From Candidatus Sulfopaludibacter sp. SbA3 (GTDB taxonomy: Bacteria > Acidobacteriota > Terriglobia > Bryobacterales > Bryobacteraceae), in NCBI GenBank assembly GCA_945893365.1, contig CAMDED010000008.1:25531-89530 (forward strand): a stretch of DNA of 64,000 nucleotides, given 5' to 3'. The number at the start of each line of letters is the position of its first letter. The first letter of the stretch is position 1. Made by a program: the position numbers and the translations under genes. Under the pieces are notes generated by a model. That model did no database searches. It was not told the origin of the DNA and was given only the letters and a program-made list of their open reading frames with translations. Positions 46,906 to 55,783 of this stretch are shown in pieces.

Positions 46906-47497
46906 ACAGATCCTTCAATTCCACACGCAGCCGCGCCACGGCGCGCGCCATATGCGCCTTCACCGTACCCACTTCCAGCTTCAGTATCGCACCGATCTCT
47001 TCGAGGGTCCGGTCCTCATAGTGACGGAGAACAAACACCGACCGTTGGCGGAAAGAGAGCTTCGAGAGCGCCTTACCCAGACGATCGGTAATCTCCTTCG
47101 AGAACAGAGCCGTCTCGGGACTTGGCCCGGAAGACCGCGCCATTGCCAGGATCGTTTCCTCGTTCTCCTGCGAGGGCCGCAGCCTCCAAAACTGCCAACG
47201 CCGCGACCGCAACTTGTCGAGACAGGCGTTTACCGCGATTCGCGTCAACCATCGCGCCGGTTCGTCCGGCGTCTGGGACCCCTCGCGCTCCAACGCCTTG
47301 TAGGCCTTGAAGAACACGTCTTGCGTCGCTGTGTCCGCCTCGTCGCCGCTGCCGAGCATACGGAAGCAGAGCAGAAAAATACGCTTCTGCTCCGCCTCCA
47401 TCCATCCGCCAAAATCCGGGATGCCATAGCGCCAAGGCGCCGAGTCCTTAGTGAGATCGGCTCGCGTTAGAGCCGCATCGGCCATAACGGCCATCAT
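46880..47497 (-). CDS. ECF-family RNA polymerase sigma factor
   Basis: 205 residues. Region 2: FLLCFRMLGSGDEADTATQD, VFFKAYKALE, WLTRIAVNACLDKLRSRR; region 4: LSFRQRSVFVLRHYEDRTLE, EIGAILKLEVGTVKAHMAR. A pair of ATGs at 47497 and 47494 and another at 47485 are possible starts. The operon order sigma, anti-sigma, Spy-like sensor, HMA protein points to extracytoplasmic metal or envelope stress sensing. Confidence 0.93.
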   Translation of the reverse strand: MMAVMADAALTRADLTKDSAPWRYGIPDFGGWMEAEQKRIFLLCFRMLGSGDEADTATQDVFFKAYKALEREGSQTPDEPARWLTRIAVNACLDKLRSRRWQFWRLRPSQENEETILAMARSSGPSPETALFSKEITDRLGKALSKLSFRQRSVFVLRHYEDRTLEEIGAILKLEVGTVKAHMARAVARLRVELKDLYERRTLER

Positions 47498-47506
47498 ACC
47501 GTTCCT

Positions 47507-47534
47507 GACGCGGATTGCGGCACGGCGGGTTACA
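47507..47534 (-). promoter_or_regulatory. Candidate ECF-type autoregulated promoter
   Basis: On the minus strand TGTAACC (47534-47528) and CGTC (47510-47507) are 17 bp apart, a typical ECF promoter shape (an AAC-containing -35 and CGTC -10). The -10 lies about 10 bp before the first ATG of the sigma gene, so a leaderless or downstream start (ATG 47485) would be needed. By-eye prediction. Confidence 0.3.
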
Positions 47535-47552
47535 GACAGGCGAAAACGGATG

Positions 47553-48395
47553 TCACTGGCCGCCGTCGCACTTCTGGCCCTGAATCAAAAACCAGAATTG
47601 CGACGGGCTCCCGAGGCCGCGCAGCAATGCGCCGATCCGGAACTTCAGCCCCGCCGCGAAGCCCAGATGCTTCGAAAAGAACGCCGCCGCGCCGAGCGAA
47701 CGGTCCGCCAGAATCATCGGACTCCATTCCCTTCCGGCATGATGCACCACGCGCGCCGCGCGCACCAGAGCGATCCGGCGGTTGGATCTGCGGATCTGAT
47801 AGCACAGCTCGGCGTCCACTCCGTAATTTCCATACCGCTCGTCGATTTGCCTTGTCGCTTTAAAAAAGAAGGCGCGAATCATGATCGCCGCGCCGCTGGC
47901 CGATTCGATTGCGTCGTCGCCTGCCGGACGGAGCGGCGGAAACGGCGCATCGGGGGTTGGCAGCGGCCCAACCTGCGGCGCGGGGTCGCCGTTCGATTTA
48001 ACGAGGAGCGGGCACCCGGCCGTAACGTCCGCTTCGGCATCGAGCTTTGCCGCGAGGAGGCCGATGGCGTCGATCTCCACCTCCGTATCCTCATGAAGGA
48101 ACAAAATGTATTCGCCGAAGGCCGCCCGCACGCCGATATTCCGCGCTTTTGCCAGACCGAAGTTCTTGGGCAGCTTGATGAACTGCACTCCCGCGTAGTC
48201 CGTCTCGAGCTGGGCGCTGCCGTCGGACGACCCGTTTTCCACCACGATCGCCTGAATGGTTCCACGCCCCGCCGATTTCTCGAGCGCATCGAGACAACGA
48301 CGCAGCATGCCCGCGCGGTTGTGTGAAACCACGATCGCTGTTACTTTGGGCGGTGGCGGAGTCTGTTCCGGCGGTTCGTTGAGGGGAGCGGACAT
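47553..48395 (-). CDS. Glycosyltransferase family 2
   Basis: 280 residues: VTAIVVSHNRAGMLRRCLDA, VVENGSSDGSAQ, KNFGLAKARNIGVRAA and the LHEDTE motif (the metal-binding DxD position here reads HEDTE). The C-terminal RRSNRRIALVRAARVVHH fits rhamnosyltransferase-like members. Divergent from the metalloprotease gene. Confidence 0.88.
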   Translation of the reverse strand: MSAPLNEPPEQTPPPPKVTAIVVSHNRAGMLRRCLDALEKSAGRGTIQAIVVENGSSDGSAQLETDYAGVQFIKLPKNFGLAKARNIGVRAAFGEYILFLHEDTEVEIDAIGLLAAKLDAEADVTAGCPLLVKSNGDPAPQVGPLPTPDAPFPPLRPAGDDAIESASGAAIMIRAFFFKATRQIDERYGNYGVDAELCYQIRRSNRRIALVRAARVVHHAGREWSPMILADRSLGAAAFFSKHLGFAAGLKFRIGALLRGLGSPSQFWFLIQGQKCDGGQ

Positions 48396-48415
48396 CGAAC
48401 ACCAAGGTTACCAAA

Positions 48416-48805
48416 ATGACGGCTGCGGAGTTCGACCGGATTGTGGAGCGCGCCTGCGCGGAGATCCCGGCGCGGTTCCGCCGGAAGCTGAAGAACGTGG
48501 TGTTTGTGGTGGAGCCCGAACCTTCCGCCGCGCAACTGGCTTCGCTGAGAGTGGGACGCGGCGGCACGCTTCTCGGTCTTTATGAAGGCCGTCCGCTGAC
48601 GGCGCGCAGCGTCTCCGATCCTTTCGGGATGCCCGACCGCATCACGATTTTCCAGGGGCCTCACGAACGCGCCGCGAGGAACCTGGCGCACCTCGAACAA
48701 CTGGTGGCGGCCACGGTCTGGCATGAGGTAGCGCACTACTTTGGAATGGACGAGCGTCAGGTGCGGGCCGCCGAACGGGCCCGCTCCGGCAGAAGCGGGA
48801 AATGA
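48416..48805 (+). CDS. Metallopeptidase family (zincin, HExxH) protein
   Basis: 129 residues with the active-site motif HEVAHYFGMDE (HExxH plus downstream Glu) and the family pattern FRRKLKNVVFVVEPEP and LGLYEGRPLTAR. This is the small MMP/DUF1025-like family common in actinobacteria and acidobacteria; targets are unknown. The longer minus-strand frame overlapping it is a shadow. Confidence 0.85.
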   Translation: MTAAEFDRIVERACAEIPARFRRKLKNVVFVVEPEPSAAQLASLRVGRGGTLLGLYEGRPLTARSVSDPFGMPDRITIFQGPHERAARNLAHLEQLVAATVWHEVAHYFGMDERQVRAAERARSGRSGK

Positions 48806-48853
48806 GGAAGCGGCGCCGGCGCCGGGCAGCGCTTGGCGATTTCCTGTTAGCAT

Positions 48854-49681
48854 ATGTTTTTGCGCACACTCAGGCATAAGGCGGTTCTCATAACCGGCGC
48901 GGGACGCGGAATTGGGAAGCGCCTCGCGCTAGGCTTCGCGAGAGCCGGCGCGAAGGTCGGGCTCTTCGCCCGCAGCCAGGCTGAAATCGACTTGGCGAAT
49001 CTGGAGATCGAGCACGCGGGCGGGATCGCGTACCGGCTTCGCGGGGATGTCCGCGACCCGGAGCGCCTGGCGGCGGCCGTCGACAAGATGAAAGTCGAGT
49101 TTGGCGGGGTCGACGTGCTCATTGCGGCGGCCGCCATTCAGGGACCGATCGGTCCGCTACTCGAGACTCCCTCCAAGCTGTGGCAGGAGACCATCGAGAC
49201 CAACCTCTTCGGGGTAGTGAGCAGTTGCCGCGCTGTGTTGCCGCAAATGATCGAACGCCGGTCGGGCAAGATCATCGTTCTGAGCGGGGGCGGAGCGTCC
49301 AACCCCCGTCCCAACTTCTCCGCTTATGCGGCATCGAAGGCGGCCGTGGCGCGCCTCGTGGAAACGCTCGCCGAAGAGGTGCGCGACTACAACGTTCAGA
49401 TAAACTGTCTTGCGCCAGGCGGGGCCTACACCCACATGACGGACGAGATCCTCGCCGCGGCGGACAAGGCGGGCGCCAAGGACCGTGAGGAGGCCGAGCA
49501 GGTCAGGCTCACGGGCGGCGTTCCCGCCGAAAAGCAGATCCAGCTGGCGCTGTTCCTGGCTTCCGAGCAGTCGAATCACATCAGCGGAAAGCTGATTCAC
49601 GTCAACGACGATTGGAAGCGTCTGGAGCACGCGAACACGAACCCGGAGACCTTCACGCTGAGACGCGTGACGAAGGGATAG
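48854..49681 (+). CDS. SDR oxidoreductase
   Basis: 275 residues: cofactor motif TGAGRGIGKRLALGF, AAAAIQG, and catalytic Tyr/Lys in YAASKAAVARLVETLAEE, followed by LAPGGAYTHMTDE. A classical SDR without further specificity clues. It is unrelated at the sequence level to the duplicated SDR near 37 kb. Confidence 0.88.
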   Translation: MFLRTLRHKAVLITGAGRGIGKRLALGFARAGAKVGLFARSQAEIDLANLEIEHAGGIAYRLRGDVRDPERLAAAVDKMKVEFGGVDVLIAAAAIQGPIGPLLETPSKLWQETIETNLFGVVSSCRAVLPQMIERRSGKIIVLSGGGASNPRPNFSAYAASKAAVARLVETLAEEVRDYNVQINCLAPGGAYTHMTDEILAAADKAGAKDREEAEQVRLTGGVPAEKQIQLALFLASEQSNHISGKLIHVNDDWKRLEHANTNPETFTLRRVTKG

Positions 49682-49762
49682 GCTGCCGCGCGTGGTACCA
49701 TCGTTCTGTAAAGTCGCTCCTCCACGCTCGCGGAGTTGACTTGCACCCATAAGGAGCAATCT

Positions 49763-50155
49763 ATGCATATCAACTGGAGATGGCTGAACGCCACGCGCCG
49801 GATGGCGATCCTGTGCTTGGCCGCTTCTCTCCTCGGTGGCATTGCGCTTGCGCAAACTCTTTCATCGGCACAAGTGAAAAAGCTTACTGCTACCGCAAAA
49901 ACACCTGCCGATCACATGAAGCTGGCGAAGCACTATGAGGCTGTCGCGGCCAAGCACGAGGCAGACGCCAAGGAACACGAGGCGCTGGCAGAACAGTATT
50001 CCAGGAATCCTACCGGGCACGAGCAGAAGCATCCGATGTCGGGGCAAACCGCCGGACATTGCAAACTATACGCGGAGCATTGCCGCAAAGCCGCTGAAGC
50101 CGCGCGGCAAATGGCGGCGGCGCATACCGGGATGGCAAAGCAGGACTCGAAATAG
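49763..50155 (+). CDS. Secreted His/Lys/Ala-rich helical protein
   Basis: 130 residues from ATG 49763 with AAGGAG 7 bp upstream. A signal peptide (cleavage near ALAQ, residue 32) leads to a helical, histidine- and lysine-rich body: KLAKHYEAVAAKHEADAKEH, EALAEQYSRNP, CKLYAEHCRKAAEAARQ. It looks like a metal-binding or envelope helical protein; no family recognised. The CxxxAEHC spacing could bind a metal. Confidence 0.7.
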   Translation: MHINWRWLNATRRMAILCLAASLLGGIALAQTLSSAQVKKLTATAKTPADHMKLAKHYEAVAAKHEADAKEHEALAEQYSRNPTGHEQKHPMSGQTAGHCKLYAEHCRKAAEAARQMAAAHTGMAKQDSK

Positions 50156-50232
50156 CGAGGTCCGGCGGCAACCTGTCAAAGTTGCCCACCACTACGCGTC
50201 GAGATCACTCGCGCGAATCGGATTACGACAAC

Positions 50233-50943
50233 TCAAGAGCACGGAGATCGGCTTGCCGCCCGTCGCGAGCGCAAGCGGCTCTCTACCGCAGCCACGTCAG
50301 GCCGGCGGAAAAGAAGCCGCAACTGAGGACGCCAGCCGTCAATACGATAACCCCCAAGCGTCGCTTCTTGTTTGAGCCGGTACCACATGTAATAGCTGCT
50401 GAGCACCATCAGTAGAAGGCCGGCGGCCAGCGCATCCATGGCGACGACCCAGACTGTAGTCAGCGCCCAGTCCCGCTTTGCGTTTGGGTTGTTGGCGGGC
50501 GTCCCGCTGAAGGTGTGCAACACGCTCATAACTCCCCACGTGTTGATTTCAATCTGCTGCACGGAGGCGCGCCTTCGTGCCAGGTCGACGCCGATGCGAT
50601 TCGTGCGGCCGGGGCGGTTGACCCTGAAATCAAGCCGGCCGGGCGCCTGGCGATCAGGCCAATCAATCTCGCCCGCCAGATTCAATTGGCGCATCAAGTC
50701 CCTGGCGCGGTCAAGGTCGTTGGCGGCTGGCGTTGGTTCGATCGCCTTTTCGAATCGCGTTTCCTTCCGTTGAGGCCAGAATTCGCCGAATTTCCACTGC
50801 GGATGATTGAGAAGCAATCCTGTAAACGAGAACATCCACATGAAGACCAGGAAGTAGAGGCCGAGGTAATAGTGCAGCTTCCGATTCAAGGTCTCGAAGG
50901 TGATCGTGGACCGCAGGCTTGGGCGACTACGCAGCGACGGCAT
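50233..50943 (-). CDS. PepSY-associated transmembrane protein, C-terminus frameshifted
   Basis: The ATG at 50943 gives 236 residues (50976 is also open). LHYYLGLYFLVFMWMFSFTG, LNHPQWKFGEFWP, GEIDWPDRQAPGRLDFRVNR and VLHTFSGTPANNPNAKRDW are PepSY/DUF4857-like. The last 30 residues (GGYRIDGWRPQLRLLF and on) look wrong. Removing one base from the C-run at 50351-50355 restores a membrane helix GVIVLTAGVLSCGFFSAGLT and a stop at 50283-50285. The frameshift is real or a homopolymer error. It overlaps its partner gene by 17 bp. Confidence 0.7.
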   Translation of the reverse strand: MPSLRSRPSLRSTITFETLNRKLHYYLGLYFLVFMWMFSFTGLLLNHPQWKFGEFWPQRKETRFEKAIEPTPAANDLDRARDLMRQLNLAGEIDWPDRQAPGRLDFRVNRPGRTNRIGVDLARRRASVQQIEINTWGVMSVLHTFSGTPANNPNAKRDWALTTVWVVAMDALAAGLLLMVLSSYYMWYRLKQEATLGGYRIDGWRPQLRLLFRRPDVAAVESRLRSRRAASRSPCS

Positions 50944-51550
50944 AGATGATTCCACCGAGCGAAACAATTCCCGCAACCAGCAGGATCAGACCGGCTTTAC
51001 GCTCCGACCTTAACACCGCCCACAGGTAAATCCCGCTGACGGAAAGGAACAACGTCAGGTAAACCGTCGCGTCGGCGGCCCATCGCCACGCGCGTGTCCA
51101 GAACCAGTTTCCTCGTATGGCGGCATTGTGGGGGCCGGGCGACTTGTGCAGGTACGACAGGGTCTCCCAAGTTGTGGTCCTTCGGCGCGTCACAGTGGCC
51201 GTACGCGCCTCGACACTGAGGTCGATCACGGTCTCGACTCCGGGTTTCACAACCGGTATGATCAGGCGGCGTTCCTTCGAGACGTAGCGAATGAAGTTGA
51301 TTTCTCCGGTTACATCCACCTGAGCGAGGATTGCCGCGGCGAGGTGCACGCGCTCCATGCCCTGCGCCTCCTCGATGCCCAGAGGAACCCGCAGGTCATG
51401 AATCGCGACTCTGGCCGTCGCCGCGTCGACAGGCGTCCGGCCGTGATTCAGAAAAAACACACTCACTGCGAAAAGCAACGCGAACGGGCTGATAAACAAT
51501 CCCAAGTACAAATGCAGATCCCGCGTCCAGATGTACAGACCCTTAGGCAC
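50927..51550 (-). CDS. PepSY-associated transmembrane protein
   Basis: 207 residues with membrane helices near 17-34, 160-176 and 187-204: DLHLYLGLFISPFALLFAVS, EINFIRYVSKERRLI, WETLSYLHKSPGPHNAAIRG and LSVSGIYLWAVL. Such proteins are partners in iron or electron-transfer systems (related to the FecCD-like/FhuF-associated PepSY TM family). The two genes overlap and form one unit. Confidence 0.78.
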   Translation of the reverse strand: MPKGLYIWTRDLHLYLGLFISPFALLFAVSVFFLNHGRTPVDAATARVAIHDLRVPLGIEEAQGMERVHLAAAILAQVDVTGEINFIRYVSKERRLIIPVVKPGVETVIDLSVEARTATVTRRRTTTWETLSYLHKSPGPHNAAIRGNWFWTRAWRWAADATVYLTLFLSVSGIYLWAVLRSERKAGLILLVAGIVSLGGIIYAVAA

Positions 51551-51588
51551 TAACCGTCAGGCTATCACGGATCGCTTTTTTGCAGACG

Positions 51589-52074
51589 CTATTCGAACAG
51601 GATCTGCGCGATCACCAGTTGCGGCATGGATTGATTCCAGCTCGGCGGTAGATTATCGAACGCCATGCGAAACTTCTTCGTCTCTCCCGGCGCCAGGCTC
51701 CCTGTCTTGCGGCCCGCGATGGCCACACGCTCGCGCAGGACCAACTGGCCGTAGGAATCGTAAAACACGCAGTTGATCTCCACCAAGGTCAAGGTCCGCG
51801 AGCCGTTGTTGGTTAAGTTTCCGCCAATCTCTACCACGGCCTGCTTCAGGTAGCTCTCCGCGGCCTGCATCTGCACGTCGCTTAACTTCAGGTTCGCGAC
51901 GTAGGCTTTGGCTTCCGCCGTCAGGACAGGCCCCTGGGGCGGATACATGCGCGCCCGATAGTCGAGGAACCAGTACGCCGCGGCTGCCGCCGTCAGCAGG
52001 ATCGCGGCGACAGCTACCGGAACTGGAACGAGCGGCCGGTCGTCCCCGGCCCTTTCCGCCTTCTCAAGCGCCAC
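51589..52074 (-). CDS. Membrane-anchored FxLYD/DUF2393-like protein
   Basis: 161 residues: one membrane helix (about 17-36), then a beta-sandwich with LKQAVVEIGGNLTNNGSRTL, VEINCVFYDSYGQLVLRERV and SLAPGETKKFRMAFDNLP. This is the FxLYD pattern of extracytoplasmic proteins. It overlaps pmbA by 11 bp and is probably co-transcribed. Confidence 0.7.
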   Translation of the reverse strand: MALEKAERAGDDRPLVPVPVAVAAILLTAAAAAYWFLDYRARMYPPQGPVLTAEAKAYVANLKLSDVQMQAAESYLKQAVVEIGGNLTNNGSRTLTLVEINCVFYDSYGQLVLRERVAIAGRKTGSLAPGETKKFRMAFDNLPPSWNQSMPQLVIAQILFE

Positions 52075-53431
52075 TGACCGTCATCTCCCGGATCATCAGC
52101 GTCGGCGAGGCCGTGGAGCCGCGAAACTCCAGGTCCGAGCCGATCGCGTCGATTTCCATCAGCATCGTGTTCAGGTTTCCCGCGATGGTCACTTCCGAAA
52201 CCGGAAATGCCAGCTCGCCGCCGCGAATCCAGAGTCCCGTGGCGCCCCGCGAATAATCGCCGGTGACTATATTGACACCGAAACCCATCAATTCGGTCAC
52301 ATAAAATCCGTCCGGGATCCTGGAAATGATGCTCTCGGGCGTCGCGTCTCCCGGTTGGGCGTAAAAATTGCCGTGCCCGATGCCCGCATTTCCCGTGATG
52401 CCCCGCGACGCGTTTCCGGTCGTCTTCATGCCGAGCTTCCGCGCCGTGTAGGTGTTCAGCAGGTAGCTCCTCAGAACGCCATTCTCAATAATCGGCGTCC
52501 GGCGCGTGGGCACGCCCTCGTCGTCGAACGGAGAAGTGCCGAACAGGCCCGGAATCGTACCGTCGTCGATCACCGTCAGAGATTCGGCCGCGATCTTCCG
52601 GCCCAGTTTGCCCGCCAGGAACGAAGCGTTCCGGTAAATCGACTCGCCATGCACCGCTTCAAAAATGCTGCCGAGAAGCGACCGCGCCGTACGCGGTTCG
52701 AACACCACAGGCACGCGCTGAGTCTCGACCTTGACCGCGCCCAGCCGCCGCAGCGCGCGCGCCGCGGCCTTTCGCCCAATTTCTTCGGGCGGTTCGAGCC
52801 CCGCCACGCCCCGCGCGAGCGAGAACCAGTAGTCCCGCTCCATCGAATCGCCTTCGCGCGCCACCGGCACGGCGCTGATCGAACACGAGCTGGTCCGGTA
52901 TTCACCGGCGAATCCAAGCGAATTCGCGAAAACGTGGCGGCCCAGGTTCGTATCGAAGGAACCGCCTTCCGAGTTTGAAATCCGCGGATCGGCGTCAAGC
53001 GCGGCCCCTTCGGCGGCCCGCGCCATCTCAATTTTCCGTTCCGTGGTCAGGCCGGCGGTATCGTCCGAAAAGAGCCGCAAATCGCCGGAAATCGCTCCGA
53101 GCTCGGAGACATCGGGCAGCCCCGCGTGCGGATCTTCGGTCGTGATCGCGCCCAGTTCCACAGCCGATTCCACCAGCCGCCGCAACCCCTCCGTGCTCAG
53201 ATCGGATGTGTACGCGGAACCGGTGTGGCGGCCGATGAGAATCCGCAGCCCCGCGCCCCGCGAGCCCGATTCCTTCAAGCTCTCCAGTTCGCGCATGCGC
53301 ACGTTGGCCGAGAATTCTTCGCCTTCGGCGATGACGCATTCCGCGCCCGTCGCGCCCGCGGCCAGAGCCTTCCCGACAATCCCGGCCGCCAGATCGAGCA
53401 GGTTCCCGTTCGAACCGGGCGAACCGTTCAA
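52064..53431 (-). CDS. pmbA: TldD/PmbA-family metallopeptidase subunit (TldE)
   Basis: 455 residues. It carries the family ending (GATGLWIRGGELAFPVSEVT, AGNLNTMLMEIDAIGSDLEF) but no HExxH, as expected for the TldE/PmbA subunit that partners TldD. The N-terminal GSRGAGLRILIGRHTGSAYT is typical. The pair degrades small peptides and modifies antibiotic precursors in other bacteria. It overlaps tldD by 4 bp. Confidence 0.92.
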   Translation of the reverse strand: MNGSPGSNGNLLDLAAGIVGKALAAGATGAECVIAEGEEFSANVRMRELESLKESGSRGAGLRILIGRHTGSAYTSDLSTEGLRRLVESAVELGAITTEDPHAGLPDVSELGAISGDLRLFSDDTAGLTTERKIEMARAAEGAALDADPRISNSEGGSFDTNLGRHVFANSLGFAGEYRTSSCSISAVPVAREGDSMERDYWFSLARGVAGLEPPEEIGRKAAARALRRLGAVKVETQRVPVVFEPRTARSLLGSIFEAVHGESIYRNASFLAGKLGRKIAAESLTVIDDGTIPGLFGTSPFDDEGVPTRRTPIIENGVLRSYLLNTYTARKLGMKTTGNASRGITGNAGIGHGNFYAQPGDATPESIISRIPDGFYVTELMGFGVNIVTGDYSRGATGLWIRGGELAFPVSEVTIAGNLNTMLMEIDAIGSDLEFRGSTASPTLMIREMTVSGA

Positions 53432-54858
53432 GCCGTGCCTCCCACGGTCATGCGGTCGATGCGCACGGTCGGAATGCCGACTCCGACCGGAACGCTCTGC
53501 CCTTCCTTGCCGCAGACGCCGACACCCTCGTCGAGTTTCAGGTCGTTCCCCACCATGCTGATATGCTTCATCGACTCCGGACCGTTGCCGATCAGCGTCG
53601 CGTTGCGCACGGCCCTGGTCAGACGGCCGTCTTCGATGAGGTAGCTTTCCGAGGCGGAAAACACGAAATTGCCATTGGTGATATCGACCTGCCCGCCCCC
53701 GAAGTTAGAGCAATAGAGACCGCGCGGCACCGACCGTATGATGTCTTCAGGGTCGCTCTCGCCCGCCAGCATGAACGTGTTCGTCATGCGCGGCATGGGG
53801 ATATGCTCGTAGCTCTCGCGCCTGCCGTTGCCCGTCCCGGCAAGGCCCGTGATGCGGCTGGATAGCTTGTCTTGCAGGTACCCGCGGAGGATGCCGTTCT
53901 CGATGAGCACATTTCGCTGCGTCGGCGAACCCTCGTCGTCCACATTCAGCGACCCGCGCCGGTCGCGTATGGTCCCATCGTCGATAACGGTACAAAGCGG
54001 GCTCGCCACCAGCTGCCCGACCCGCCCGGCAAACGCCGAGGTTCCCTTCCTGTTGAAGTCCGCCTCAAGTCCGTGCCCGACGGCCTCGTGGAGCAGGACG
54101 CCCGGCCAACCCGGGCCCAGCACAACCGTCATTTCTCCCGCGGGCGCTTCCACGGCGTCGAGTTGGACGACCGCTTGCCGCGCGGCTTTGATCGCGAAAT
54201 CCTCCGGGGAGCGCTCTCCGCAAAAAAAATCCAAACCTACTCTTCCGCCACCGCCCGCGTGCCCGCTCTGCGGGACGCCGTCTCCTTTCCGGGCAAGCGC
54301 GCTGACGTTCAGGCGGGTCATGGGCTGACGGTCGAAGGTGAGCGAGCCGTCGCTCGTCGCAACCATCACCTGGCGCAGATTGTCCGCGTAGGTCGCGTTG
54401 ACCTGAAAAACGTGAGGACTGTAGGCTCGCGCCGCCCGGTCGGCGCGTTTCACCAGCTCCACTCTTTCCGCAAACGCCGTCTCGGTGGGAGCGGTGAGCA
54501 CCGGATAGAGGTTTCGCTTTGGCCCCTCGTGCAGCGGCATGCTCAGGGTCTTTGCCGGTCCAGCGGCGATGTGGGCGGCGACGCGCGCGGCCTTGCGAAT
54601 CTTTTCAGGGGACAGGTCGTCGCTGTAGGCGTAGCCGGTCCGCTCGCCGGAAAGCACGCGGACGCCCGCGCCGAGCGAAACGCCCTGCGTGGCGCTCTTT
54701 ACGATGGACTCGTCCAGGCCGATGCTGCTAGTGGAAAGGTACTCGAAATAGATGTCCGCGTAGTCTCCGCCACGCGACATCGCCTCACTCAGATAAGACT
54801 CCAGGTCGTGTTCCGTGATGCCGAAACGGGCAGCGAAAAACGACTCGGATAGTTGCAT
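53428..54858 (-). CDS. tldD: TldD-type metallopeptidase catalytic subunit
   Basis: 476 residues with the zinc motif HEAVGH (LLHEAVGHGLEAD) and family patterns GAGVRVLSGERTGYAYSDDL, IENGILRGYLQDKLSSRITG and NFGGGQVDITNGNFVF. It forms the TldD/TldE heterodimer with the next gene. A start at 54858 follows directly. Confidence 0.94.
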   Translation of the reverse strand: MQLSESFFAARFGITEHDLESYLSEAMSRGGDYADIYFEYLSTSSIGLDESIVKSATQGVSLGAGVRVLSGERTGYAYSDDLSPEKIRKAARVAAHIAAGPAKTLSMPLHEGPKRNLYPVLTAPTETAFAERVELVKRADRAARAYSPHVFQVNATYADNLRQVMVATSDGSLTFDRQPMTRLNVSALARKGDGVPQSGHAGGGGRVGLDFFCGERSPEDFAIKAARQAVVQLDAVEAPAGEMTVVLGPGWPGVLLHEAVGHGLEADFNRKGTSAFAGRVGQLVASPLCTVIDDGTIRDRRGSLNVDDEGSPTQRNVLIENGILRGYLQDKLSSRITGLAGTGNGRRESYEHIPMPRMTNTFMLAGESDPEDIIRSVPRGLYCSNFGGGQVDITNGNFVFSASESYLIEDGRLTRAVRNATLIGNGPESMKHISMVGNDLKLDEGVGVCGKEGQSVPVGVGIPTVRIDRMTVGGTA

Positions 54859-54896
54859 AATCCGAGGTTAGCATGGGGCGGGTGAGACTGTTTTCC

Positions 54897-55280
54897 TCAG
54901 GCGGCGGCGTCCGGCTCGAGCGCGCACTGCCGCCATCCGGCGAGCAGGGTACGCAGCACGCCGGCGGCGTCCGCAAGGGGCTCTTCTCTCTGTTCCGCGT
55001 TCGCGGTGGCAAGGGAGGTCAACACCCAGCTATAGGTCTGCCTCAGGGTCCGGCTGATCTCGCCGCCCTTCTCATCGTCGAGCGAATCCACAAGCTCGGC
55101 GATAATCGCCTGCGCCTTTGAAATTTCGTCGCTGCGGCCTCGAATATTCTTCTCCCGGACGTGCCGCTGGGCGCCTGTGATCGCGTCGATAGCCGCCTCA
55201 TACAGGACCCGCACCAACTCCAGACGGTCCGCCGACATCACGCGGCTTTCAAGATATGCATCGTGAGCTCTGTTTTTCAT
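54897..55280 (-). CDS. fliS: Flagellin export chaperone
   Basis: 127 residues: YLESRVMSADRLELVRVLYE, AIDAITGAQRHVREKN and RGRSDEISKAQAIIAELVDS are the FliS four-helix bundle. It binds flagellin before export. The neighbouring flaG is the only other flagellar gene visible, so the main flagellar cluster must be elsewhere. Confidence 0.9.
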   Translation of the reverse strand: MKNRAHDAYLESRVMSADRLELVRVLYEAAIDAITGAQRHVREKNIRGRSDEISKAQAIIAELVDSLDDEKGGEISRTLRQTYSWVLTSLATANAEQREEPLADAAGVLRTLLAGWRQCALEPDAAA

Positions 55281-55318
55281 TTCCTGGCTTGCTCTCCCAG
55301 ATGTTTATCGGCGGAAAG

Positions 55319-55624
55319 TCAGGAATTCGTGAGGGCGGGCGTACTAGCCTTCTGGAGCCCCTCCAAGGTGGCCGCCAGCCGCCGAACCTCCACGGACGGT
55401 ATCTCCGAAATCAGTTCTCCCGTCTTCTTGTCGACCAGCCTCGCCACAACGCGATGCGTTCCGCGTTCGAATGCGAACGTAAGCTCGCTCTCCGAACCGA
55501 ACGCCTCCGCGGCGTTAACCGCCTTAACTGCAACAATCAATTCCCGGTGGTCCGGATTCTCCGGCGACCTCAATTCCGCGACGATTGGAACCGCTACTAC
55601 CTTCTGCATAGGATCGAAAGTCAT
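55319..55624 (-). CDS. flaG: FlaG-family flagellar protein
   Basis: 101 residues ending with the family signature RVVARLVDKKTGELISEIPS and VEVRRLAATLEGLQ. FlaG limits filament length in other bacteria. It precedes fliS by 38 bp on the same strand. The N-terminal half is poorly conserved, as usual. Confidence 0.8.
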   Translation of the reverse strand: MTFDPMQKVVAVPIVAELRSPENPDHRELIVAVKAVNAAEAFGSESELTFAFERGTHRVVARLVDKKTGELISEIPSVEVRRLAATLEGLQKASTPALTNS

Positions 55625-55715
55625 CCTGAGCCTCCTTTATTCCTTTGGTAACGTCAGCTACCCTTTTTCTCTTCATGGAGCTTATCGGCCGGGATTGCGC
55701 AGGCTTGAAAGAAAT

Positions 55716-55753
55716 AACGCCGGGAGACCGAAAAATTCGGCCGCCCGGCGTTT
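55716..55753 (-). terminator. Intrinsic terminator after the BON-domain gene
   Basis: CGCCGGGAGACCGAA pairs with TTCGGCCGCCCGGCG (imperfect in the middle) around an A-rich loop. On the minus strand the stem is followed by TTATTTCTTT, about 30 bp after the BON stop codon. A run of five T also follows on the plus strand, so it may stop transcription from both sides. Confidence 0.55.
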
Positions 55754-55783
55754 TTGGCGAGTTACCCCTTGCGCGGCTGGGGG

